A stretch of 64,000 bases of DNA from contig NZ_VKDC01000032.1 of the NCBI RefSeq assembly GCF_007097395.1, positions 1 through 64,000 of the forward strand, read 5' to 3'. The stretch is from Fulvivirga sp. M361 (GTDB taxonomy: Bacteria; Bacteroidota; Bacteroidia; Cytophagales; Cyclobacteriaceae). A program made the translations under genes and the position numbers. The notes under the pieces are model-generated. The model was not told the DNA's origin. It saw nothing but the letters and a program-made list of their open reading frames with translations, and searched no databases. Shown here piece by piece: positions 9,981-18,900 of the stretch (positions are counted from its first letter, which is position 1; each line of letters begins with the position of its first letter).

Positions 9981-11540
9981 ATGGAAAAATTCTTTTTACT
10001 TTTTAAAAACATGACTTTATTCTTAGGAATATTTAGTCTGGTGCTATTTTCATCGTGCGGCGATGACGATAAAGAATTACCTGTGGCCCCTACCATAAGT
10101 ATTGATGGAGCCACCACAATCATTAGTAAATCTGGCGAAAACTTTAGTGTTGACCTCACACTCAACGCCCCTGGCGGTAATAAAGAATTAGTAGTTTCAA
10201 CCAATGGTGGTTTGCTTGAAACGGTGACACTGGATGCTGATATTACGTCATTCACCTATAATACGCAACAAGTACCGAGTGATGCAGAGGAAGGGGAAGA
10301 GTTCGAATTCCAGTTTTCCCTCACTGATCTGGCAAACCAGGAGTCACCTGAGGTGGATTTTATTATTAATGCCGCCCTTTACGATCAGGTTGTGATAGGT
10401 GGTGAGTCATTGTATAATGTGACAATACCCGCAGATGGTATAGTGACTGGAGGTACATCTGTTAAATTCATAACGGGTCGTAATTATTATATCACTGAAC
10501 CGCTATCTTTTGAAAGCGGCAGCTCCTTTACTATTGAAGAAGGTGTAGCTGTTTATATGGAAAAACCAACAGAAGAAAATGAATTAGATGTGGAAATAAA
10601 TCTCAATTCGGGCACCGTTGTATCTATCACAGGTACGAATACAGCACCCGTTGTGATGACTCCTTCCACTGTTCTTACAGGGGATCCTCAGCCAGGAGAT
10701 TGGAACCGTTTGGACCTGGATGGTACTACCAATGCCGTAGTTCGTTATCTGAGAACGGAATATGCCAGTGAAGGGATGAGAATGGATGATCTGAATAATA
10801 CAAATACAATTGAATATGTTCAAACCTACCTTTCTAAAGATGAGGGAGTTTACATTACTGATGGTGATCTTAACGTGAAATACATCATAAATACCCGGTC
10901 AGGAGATACTGGATTTAGGTTGGGAGACAATTATCAGGGAACATTGCAATTCATTATCAATCATGGCTCAGAACATGGTGAAACAGACTTCCACGTAAGA
11001 GAAACTGCCGGAATAGTGGCAGCAAACATGACACTGATAGGAGCCGGGCAGGAAGCGGCCGAAGGCGATGATGTTTTGGAAATAGATGCAATTAATAATA
11101 CGTTCAAGATCTATAACACCATAGTTACAGAAGCTTTAGATGAAGACCTTAAATTCGATGCTGGGGACATGGACATTACCGATCTGTCAGGGACAAATGT
11201 ATTGGCTTATTCCTATTTCTTTAATAACAACGACCCTTTGAAGGATAACGCGGTAGATTTTTTCGGAACATTTGATGAAACAGGTGCACTTTTAACCAAT
11301 CCCTTTTTTAATAATGCGCTATCCGGAGGCCCTGATCCTAAAAATATTGTTTTTGAAGTTATTGACGGAATAGGAGTAAATGATTTCATTCCTGATGCAG
11401 AACAGCCAGCGAAAGAGAACTTTGATCCGGCTACAGTGAATGACATTTTTGTGTCCGCTCCTTTTGTAGGTGCCGTGCGTGACGCCGCTAATGACTGGAC
11501 AGTAGGATGGGTAAAAAATATTGATGGTACCATCCGATAG
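9981..11540 (+). CDS. Surface lipoprotein with beta-helix-like repeats (second paralogue)
   Basis: A 519-residue lipoprotein with lipobox LFSSC followed by GDDD, acidic residues typical of Bacteroidota surface-exported lipoproteins. Its architecture matches the upstream protein: an N-terminal Ig-like segment, a beta-helix-like middle ('VKFITGRNYYITEP', 'FTIEEGVAVYME') and the family C-terminus 'SAPFVGAVRDAANDWT', ending 'NIDGTIR'. The two are diverged tandem paralogues. An internal ATG at 10011 would also give a functional signal peptide. A hairpin with a T tract lies between this gene and the phosphatase, so the phosphatase may be expressed at a lower level. Confidence 0.78.
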   Translation: MEKFFLLFKNMTLFLGIFSLVLFSSCGDDDKELPVAPTISIDGATTIISKSGENFSVDLTLNAPGGNKELVVSTNGGLLETVTLDADITSFTYNTQQVPSDAEEGEEFEFQFSLTDLANQESPEVDFIINAALYDQVVIGGESLYNVTIPADGIVTGGTSVKFITGRNYYITEPLSFESGSSFTIEEGVAVYMEKPTEENELDVEINLNSGTVVSITGTNTAPVVMTPSTVLTGDPQPGDWNRLDLDGTTNAVVRYLRTEYASEGMRMDDLNNTNTIEYVQTYLSKDEGVYITDGDLNVKYIINTRSGDTGFRLGDNYQGTLQFIINHGSEHGETDFHVRETAGIVAANMTLIGAGQEAAEGDDVLEIDAINNTFKIYNTIVTEALDEDLKFDAGDMDITDLSGTNVLAYSYFFNNNDPLKDNAVDFFGTFDETGALLTNPFFNNALSGGPDPKNIVFEVIDGIGVNDFIPDAEQPAKENFDPATVNDIFVSAPFVGAVRDAANDWTVGWVKNIDGTIR

Positions 11541-11560
11541 TATACTACATTTTTGAATGG

Positions 11561-11596
11561 ATCCAGTTACGGTGCGTCACTGTGACTGGATTTTTT
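11561..11596 (+). terminator. Intra-operon hairpin terminator or attenuator
   Basis: ATCCAGTTAC (11561-11570) pairs with GTGACTGGAT (11582-11591) with one G-T wobble, and the T tract TTTTTT follows directly. It lies after the second lipoprotein and 18 bases before the phosphatase start, so it may partly uncouple the phosphatase. Confidence 0.7.
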
Positions 11597-11613
11597 ATGA
11601 CTAATTACTTATT

Positions 11614-12942
11614 ATGAAGAATACTTGCATTTGTCTGTTGGTTTTATTGAGTACAAATTTGCTGGCGCAGCTGCCTGAAAAAAACCTGCCTCCCAGGCAT
11701 CCTCAATTTGATTTTCATCCATCACAACGTCCGGATAGACTTTTGCTAACATGGACTGACAATTCTTCTTCCACCCAAACAGTGACCTGGCGAACGGATA
11801 CTACCATTACCAAGGGATATGCAGAAATCACTTTAGCCGATCCTTCTCCTGATTTTCATAAAGAAGCAACGCAATTTATTGCAGAAACACAGTTAATGAT
11901 CACTGATTTTGGCAAAGCGGCTTATCACACTGTTAACTTTACAGAGTTAAAGCCCAATACCACCTATGCCTATAGGGTAGGAGCCGATAAGTATTGGAGT
12001 GAATGGGTACAGTTTGTAACTGCGGGAACGGATTTCGAGCCGTATTCATTTATATACCTGGGTGATGCGCAAAACAAGCTGTATTCACATTGGTCTCGTG
12101 CCATACAGGCAGCATACAGGGAAGCCCCCAAGTCTAAATTCATAGTCCATGCCGGTGATTTGATCAATCATAGCCAGAATGACTATGAATGGGGCGAGTG
12201 GTTTGAAGCAGCGGGCGCAGCAGTGAAAATGATTCCTACCATCACTATACCTGGTAACCATGAGTACATCAAAAATCCAGAGGGGAAGAAGGTTTCACTT
12301 ACTCCATTTTGGGATCCACAGTTTAACTTTCCTCAAAACGGACCGAAAGGATTAGAAGACCAATGCTATTACATTGATGTCCAGAATGTACGTATCATTT
12401 CATTAAACTCTAACGACGATTTTAAAATACAAGCCAACTGGCTTTCAGAGACGCTTTCAAATAATCCTAATCAATGGACTTTTGTCACCTTCCATCACCC
12501 CGTGGTTTCCGCTGCAAAAGGCAGAGTGAATGAACAAGTGTTAAAGCTATGGAAACCTATTCTGGACAAGCACAAAGTGGATATGGTATTACAGGGCCAT
12601 GATCATACCTACGCCCGGGCCCAAAACCTCACCACGGGTACGAATAGTTATGAAGGTAGTTCAGGTACCGTTTATGTAGTATCGGTAAGCGGCCCCAAAA
12701 TGTATCCATTGACGGAACAACCCTGGATGGAACGTTCAGCAGAGAATACGCAGTTATATCAAATCATTGATGTGGCAAATGATCACCTGATCTATCGTTC
12801 TTTTACAACAGGAGGTATGCTATATGATGCCTTTAGAATTGAAAAAAGGGCCGAAGCCTCCAATGAACTTATCGAGCTACCGACCGATTACCAGGTTGAA
12901 CGAAGATTTAGGAACACACTCACCGATCGTGATGATGAATAA
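11614..12942 (+). CDS. Secreted purple-acid-phosphatase-like metallophosphoesterase
   Basis: A 442-residue secreted enzyme expected to hydrolyse phosphate monoesters with a two-metal centre. The signal peptide ends at NLLAQ. A fibronectin-like purple-acid-phosphatase N-terminal domain follows (about residues 40-135, including 'ELKPNTTYAYRVG'). The calcineurin-like catalytic domain shows all ligand motifs: GD with Asp151, GDLINH with Asp182, GNHE with Asn215/His216, FHHP with His294/295 and GHDH with His329/His331. Export plus the preceding TonB receptor and lipoproteins suggest it releases phosphate or an uptake substrate from phosphoesters. Exact substrate cannot be read from sequence. Confidence 0.9.
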   Translation: MKNTCICLLVLLSTNLLAQLPEKNLPPRHPQFDFHPSQRPDRLLLTWTDNSSSTQTVTWRTDTTITKGYAEITLADPSPDFHKEATQFIAETQLMITDFGKAAYHTVNFTELKPNTTYAYRVGADKYWSEWVQFVTAGTDFEPYSFIYLGDAQNKLYSHWSRAIQAAYREAPKSKFIVHAGDLINHSQNDYEWGEWFEAAGAAVKMIPTITIPGNHEYIKNPEGKKVSLTPFWDPQFNFPQNGPKGLEDQCYYIDVQNVRIISLNSNDDFKIQANWLSETLSNNPNQWTFVTFHHPVVSAAKGRVNEQVLKLWKPILDKHKVDMVLQGHDHTYARAQNLTTGTNSYEGSSGTVYVVSVSGPKMYPLTEQPWMERSAENTQLYQIIDVANDHLIYRSFTTGGMLYDAFRIEKRAEASNELIELPTDYQVERRFRNTLTDRDDE

Positions 12943-13132
12943 TGCCATTTAGCAGGCTCCCTCGGAACCACACCGACTTATACATAAGTTTAACTCCTTT
13001 CTTTTAAATTCAATCGTAGAAAATATAGACCATTTGATCAGGTTCACTGACTTTCAATCCCAGGTGCCAGGCCAACTGACCTCCAGCACCCAGCTCATGC
13101 CTGAAAAGACCAAAATGAATTTTAGTAACACC

Positions 13133-15769
13133 TTACAGCTGTCTGATTCTGATGGCACTTATGGTCGTTTCCCCCTTTAATGCTTCAAGTGATACTTTAA
13201 TCCCCTTGCTATGATGCGCTTTGATTTTCACCCTTTTCATTAGTGGGTAGTTATAGCCGTAGGTTTTAAGCAAGTCAAGATTGCCATACAACACCTGATC
13301 ATTAATGGAGACTTTCATCTGCCGGAGTCCGCCCGGGTGAGTAGGAGATTCTTTACCCTCCACAAATCTTCTGGAACGGGGGTAGTTTTCTACAAAAAAT
13401 AGCTCTACTTCATACCATCCGTCAGCTACATCAAACTGATAAGCTTCACTGCCTATGCGTATGGACTGATAGAGTGGATCAAGGTCAGTAGTGGTTAAAA
13501 TGTCTTCTTTCGTGCCAATTTTTTTACTCACATAAAGTGGCTCCCCACCAATGTATCCCCAACTACCTTTAGCATAGGCTTTATCTGGCAACCAGTTTAC
13601 TTTACCCTTTTCATCGTAAAAGGAATAATTACAACCGGCATTTATGGCAATATCTATCCTGTTTTTCTGGAGGGAGAGCTCAGTGGGAATATATTGAAAA
13701 TGGATTGTCAGCTGATCATTCAGGCCGGATGTATTGGAGGGCGTAGTTGCGCGGAATTCATGACTGCCGTGTGTAAAAGGAACAGACCATGTGGCAGATG
13801 AGTGATGGATCTGTTTAGTACCCAAAGACGTTCCATTCATCCATAGTTCTACATCGGGCAGGTTTGAATATACTTGTACAGGTTGTGTGACTGTGGTGTC
13901 TCCTGCATTTGGATAGCCACTTCTTTCCACCCAGTTGGTTTCTGCAATTTTTATGATCGGTTTCTGGCTCAATGCGGCCTGAAAGAGAAAATAGGGGTCT
14001 TTAGGTGTTCTGTCAGTGGTCGCCAGTCCTTTATTGTTCAGGTGCGGATTGGAATCTATTCTACGTTCTGAACTAAAGTCAATCAAATTCCACACTGATG
14101 CCCCTGCAATAAACGGGCGCTCTTGGATCTGTTCCAGAAAACTTTCCAGGAAACGTTTTTGTCCCTCTACTGTAAAGTCAAAACGTTCTGGCGCTGTACT
14201 GTGAAGCCTGGGGTCACTGCCGGCACCATATTCACTGATAATATGCACTCGTCCAGGATGCTTTTTATGCTGTTCATCCATGAACTTCCCAAAGTCCCCA
14301 TAGGTATCGTAATACCACCCATGATAAAGGTTCCAGCCCACCACCATTGGTATTTCAGCGATACCGGAAGCTTCATAAAGTGGATAATTATGCAAAGCCA
14401 TGGCTGTATAACGGGAAGGGTCTTCTGCTCGGGCTACTTTCTCAAGACGCCTGGCCAGAGTAACAGTGGCATCGGTGTGCTTTGTTACAACAGCTTCATC
14501 CAAAAAGCGATGTGCCCAGTAGATCTCATTCATATATCCCCAAAGAATGACCGAGGGGTGATTATAATGCTGACGTATCATTTCCTTCAGCATAACTTCA
14601 GCGTTTTGATCGTGTTCCTCACTTAGCGTGATTTCATTCACCAACGGAATTTCTTCCCAGACCAATAATCCTAATTCATCTGCAGCATCCAACACGGCAG
14701 GGTCCTGGGGATAGTGGGCCAGTCGGATGAAAATACCGCCCATAGCCTTTAGCAGCTCCAGATCACTTCTATGTTGATCATTGGATAATGCATTTCCCAT
14801 GCCCCAATAGTCCTGATGACGATTGGCGCCCATGAGTTTTAAAGGTTGGCCATTAAGGAAAAAACCTTTGGAAGGATCAAAGCGGAACCACCGGAAACCT
14901 GTGCGGCTCATTACTTCGTCTTTTGTTACATCTCCTTCACGTAATTGTACTTCTATCGTGTAGAGGTAAGGCTGAGCGGGTGACCAGAGCATAATGTCTT
15001 TTAACTTCTTCTGCAAATCGAAACTACTGCTGGAATACGCTGTGAGTTTAATCTTTTCTTCTATTTCACTCACTGCTTTATAGGTTTCATCATAAACAAT
15101 AGCTCGAACGGAAACCTTCCTGCTTTCATCAGTATCATTGTCCACGCTGCCTTTTATTTGTAGGACAGCTTCGTTTTCGTTGACTTCGGAAGAAGTGACG
15201 AATATGCCTTTGCTTCCATGATCAAGCATGTTGAAATGAACCTGATCTGTTTCTATCAGGAATACATCCCTGTATATACCGCCAAAAAAGGTGAAATCAG
15301 CAGAAAGCGGAGCAATGTTGGGATTAGGTGTGTTATCCACACGGGCGGCCAATACATTATCACCCTTTACAAGAAAATCGGTAACATCAAAAGTGAATGC
15401 AGAGTAACCACCTACGTGCGTGCCGACAGGGCTACCATTAATGTATAACATAACTTCTTGTCCGGCCCCTTCAAAATGAAGATAACGGCGCTTTTCGAGG
15501 TTCGTTTTAGATATGTTCAGATGTTTTCTATACCAGCCTACACCACGATAATATCCACGGTTTTCATCAGGTAATACATCTTTATCGTTCCAGGTATGGG
15601 GTAGACCGACTACCTTCCAATCACTATCGTCGAAATTTTGCTGAGCCGCTTGATTGATGTCTCCCTTGAAAAAAGACCAATGAGCATTAATACTTTGAGT
15701 AAGTCGCGGCTGGCTAAAGCACAAGTTACATACGACTACTCCTAAAAAAAGAAAGTTGATTTTTTTCAT
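13133..15769 (-). CDS. Secreted GH2 glycosidase with malectin-like tail
   Basis: An 878-residue glycoside hydrolase family 2 enzyme (beta-galactosidase/beta-glucuronidase/mannosidase class). The signal peptide ends at NLCFSQ. The GH2 sugar-binding sandwich, Ig-like domain and TIM barrel follow in order. The acid/base Glu415 sits in WGYMNE and the nucleophile Glu513 in ISEYGAG. After an Ig-like DUF4982-type segment, residues about 725-878 form a malectin-like carbohydrate-binding domain. The barrel's 'GFRWFRFDPSKGFFLNG' matches the Bacteroidota GH2 subgroup often called beta-galactosidase; the true sugar is undetermined. It is divergent from the HTCS gene with 189 bases between starts, suggesting regulation by it. 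Confidence 0.92.
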   Translation of the reverse strand: MKKINFLFLGVVVCNLCFSQPRLTQSINAHWSFFKGDINQAAQQNFDDSDWKVVGLPHTWNDKDVLPDENRGYYRGVGWYRKHLNISKTNLEKRRYLHFEGAGQEVMLYINGSPVGTHVGGYSAFTFDVTDFLVKGDNVLAARVDNTPNPNIAPLSADFTFFGGIYRDVFLIETDQVHFNMLDHGSKGIFVTSSEVNENEAVLQIKGSVDNDTDESRKVSVRAIVYDETYKAVSEIEEKIKLTAYSSSSFDLQKKLKDIMLWSPAQPYLYTIEVQLREGDVTKDEVMSRTGFRWFRFDPSKGFFLNGQPLKLMGANRHQDYWGMGNALSNDQHRSDLELLKAMGGIFIRLAHYPQDPAVLDAADELGLLVWEEIPLVNEITLSEEHDQNAEVMLKEMIRQHYNHPSVILWGYMNEIYWAHRFLDEAVVTKHTDATVTLARRLEKVARAEDPSRYTAMALHNYPLYEASGIAEIPMVVGWNLYHGWYYDTYGDFGKFMDEQHKKHPGRVHIISEYGAGSDPRLHSTAPERFDFTVEGQKRFLESFLEQIQERPFIAGASVWNLIDFSSERRIDSNPHLNNKGLATTDRTPKDPYFLFQAALSQKPIIKIAETNWVERSGYPNAGDTTVTQPVQVYSNLPDVELWMNGTSLGTKQIHHSSATWSVPFTHGSHEFRATTPSNTSGLNDQLTIHFQYIPTELSLQKNRIDIAINAGCNYSFYDEKGKVNWLPDKAYAKGSWGYIGGEPLYVSKKIGTKEDILTTTDLDPLYQSIRIGSEAYQFDVADGWYEVELFFVENYPRSRRFVEGKESPTHPGGLRQMKVSINDQVLYGNLDLLKTYGYNYPLMKRVKIKAHHSKGIKVSLEALKGETTISAIRIRQL

Positions 15770-15787
15770 CTATATCATTTTTACTTG

Positions 15788-15892
15788 AGGTCTTCAAAAG
15801 ACCTTCTGGTGTTATGATAAGATGAAGTTTAAACAAAACTATTATTAAGAAAGCGGGCCAAATATAAATGATTATCAGAGGTCGTAAAAGAC
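15788..15892. promoter_or_regulatory. Divergent regulatory region, GH2 / HTCS
   Basis: A 7-bp hairpin AGGTCTT-CAA-AAGACCT occupies 15788-15804. TGAAGTTTAAACAA is at 15823-15836, AAGAAAGC at 15847-15854, TATCAGA at 15873-15879 and GTCGTAAAAGAC at 15881-15892 followed by TTTT. The last four recur in the same order before the TonB receptor at 5345-5421. The orientation matches the HTCS reading direction. I infer a common operator or leader; the GH2 promoter on the other strand may use the same region. Confidence 0.5.
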
Positions 15893-15958
15893 TTTTGATG
15901 CGTTTTAGTCTTGCGGTATTTTTTGAGTAAATTAGATTGCCCTAAATAATTAGTAATC

Positions 15959-18900
15959 ATGCGTTTCCTGGCTGTAGCATTTTTCTTTTTATTCTTCGGA
16001 TTTCAAGCTTTGGCACAGATTTCCTTAGTAGAACGAAACCTCTACTTTGATCATTTATCTATAAAAGACGGGCTTTCTCAGGCCACCGTACTTTGCTCTT
16101 GGCAGGATCAACGAGGCTTTATGTGGTTTGGCACCCGTGACGGACTCAACCGTTATGATGGGTATTCTTTTGAGGTATTTAAAAATACTATAGATAATGA
16201 TAATTCCATTGCAGGTAACATTATTTATGATATCAATGAAGATAAAGAAGGTAATCTTTGGATGGTCACAGACCATGGGCTAAGCAAATTTACCAATGCC
16301 ACCTCGTCATTTGAAAACTACCATTTGTCCGGAGAAGATTATGTGAGCAATGACTTTCAAAAATTATTAATTGACAGTAATGGTGACCTTTGGATAGGGG
16401 GCAGGTCAGGACTGTTTTTGTTTGAAACGGATACAAAGCTTTTTAGTCCGTCATATGCCGGAAGTGGAGATGAAAATGTGTTACTGAAACGCCCGGTTTA
16501 TGCATTATCAGAAGGTGTCAGGAAAAAGAGAAGGCTTATCTGGGTAGGTACGTCGCGTAACGGTATATACGCCATTGACCCCATCACCCGACAAATAAAT
16601 GCGACCCAACCAACGGAAAGTCTGCCAAAAGCAAGGGTACAGGATATTGTAGTTCAGCAAGATTGTATTTGGATTGCTACTTATGGAGACGGATTATATA
16701 TAGTTGATAATCAGTTAAATATGATAGATCACTTTCATTCAGAAAGTAGCTATATCGAAAAACAGATTTCACATAATAACATCAGGTCCATAGCAACAGA
16801 TGATCATAACAATCTATGGGTAGGCACTTTTGATGGTCTCGATATATTCATTGACCAGCATAAACGACTTCGTCGGATAAAATACAAAGAAGGAGATGCT
16901 ACCGGTCTTTCTCATGGATCCATCCGGTCGATTATCAAAGACGATAAAGGTACGATGTGGTTAGGTACCTATTTTGGTGGGGTCAATATCTTTGATTTTG
17001 ACAATCAGCGATTCCATCATTTTTATCATAAACCGGGAGAAGACGGTTCACTAAGTTATAATGTTGTAGGGGCTTTTTCAGAAGATGCTCAAGGTAACCT
17101 GATGATAGGGACTGAGCGAGGGGGCTTAAATATTTATGACAAGCATAACAGGAACCATCAAGTGTTTGATACCGCTCCGGGTAGTCGAAACGCTCTAAGT
17201 GGCAATATTATTAAATCCCTCTATACTGACAGTTCGCAATCCGTATGGGTAGGTGTATTCAAAGGTGGCCTTAACAGGATAGGTTTGAAGAATGGAAAAG
17301 TGAAAAAGTATCCTCTTACAATGGATGGGGATTACGTCGACTTACAGAAGGCAATCGTGAATGTTATTGTACCTGGTGATCCAGGTTTACTATGGCTTGG
17401 AACCGATCGTTTTGGTGGATTACATTGTTTTGATACGAAAAGTGAAAAATACGTTGATTATGCAGGATCCGGGATAGTACGTGAGGTATTGAAATCCAAT
17501 CCGGTAAAAGATATACACATAGATGGAAGTGGTCAATTATGGTTGGCCTCCAGAGGGGCAGGAGTGATCAGGCTTTCCCCGGAGACGGGTGAATTTATTC
17601 AATTTAAGGAGCAGGACCAGGAGCCTCTTACTGAAGCTAACCATGTTTATATAGACAAGGCCGGTATGGTTTGGGTATCTACCCAGGGCCAGGGGCTTGT
17701 CCGTCTGGACCCTGAGACTTTCGAGCTTGAGCATTTCTACTCAAAAAACGGATTGCCTAATGACATTATTTTGGGAGTGCTTGAAGATAGTAGTGGTCAG
17801 TTATGGGTATTTGCTTCCAATGGATTGGCATTATTGAATGCAGCTGATACCACCTTTAAAGGTTACACGTACAGCTCCGGATTTCCCTTGGAAGAAATGA
17901 ATGAGGGAGCATTTTATAAAACGTCTTCCGGTGAATTTGTGGTAGGAGGAAGTAACGGGTATGTGCGTTTCGAGCCGTCTGAGTTAGTAAATAACACCTT
18001 TGTGCCTCCGGTGGTATTTACTCATTTTAAGATATCCAACAAAGAAGTATTGCCCGGGGACAAACACCGGATATTAGACAAAAACATTCAGCAAACCAGG
18101 CATATTACGTTAAACCACAGCCAGAATGTGGTTACTTTTGAGTTTGCCGCATTAAGCTTCTTACGCCCGGAAAACAACCACTACGCTTATTTTTTGGAAG
18201 GTTTTGACCAGGAATGGAGCTACGTGGGCAACAAAAGATCAATAACATTCACCAATCTTCCCGAAGGGGACTATGTGCTGAAGGTAAAAGGGTCAAACAA
18301 TGATGGGATTTGGAACGAAACACCAAGTGCCATACGTATCTCCGTACTACCTCCGCCCTGGAAAACCTGGTGGGCTTTTGTTCTGTACGGTCTTCTTTTT
18401 GTTACGGGTATATTACTGATCCGATACAATGCACTCAAGGGTATTCGCCTTAAGCATGATCTGAGAGTAGAACAATTTGAAAAAGAAAAATGGAAGGAAG
18501 TCCATAAACTAAAGCTGCTATACTTTACGGATGTTTCACATGAATTTAGGACCCCTTTAACTTTGATTACCAGCCCTTTGGAGGAGATTATGGATAGTGG
18601 AAAGCCAGGTAAGTGGCTGAAGAAGCGCTTGAAAATAATGCATTTTAATGCGAAGCGCCTGCAACATTTGATTGATCAGATACTTGAGATCAGGGAATTA
18701 GAAACAGGCCATGCCAAGCTGAAACTTTCACCCGTCAGGTTGGATGCGGTGTTGGGAAAGGTAGTCGATTCATTCAAGGTAATGGCTGATAAAAAGAAGA
18801 TCAAATTGAGTTATAACCATGACCGGGTACCCTATGCTTACCTATTGGATACAGATAAGCTGGAAAAAGTGTTTTTTAATTTATTGTCTAATAGTTTCAA

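Noticed and set aside
14123-14626. 167-residue open frame opposite the GH2 gene
   Set aside because: It lies inside the catalytic barrel of the intact GH2 gene on the other strand and has no recognisable domain.
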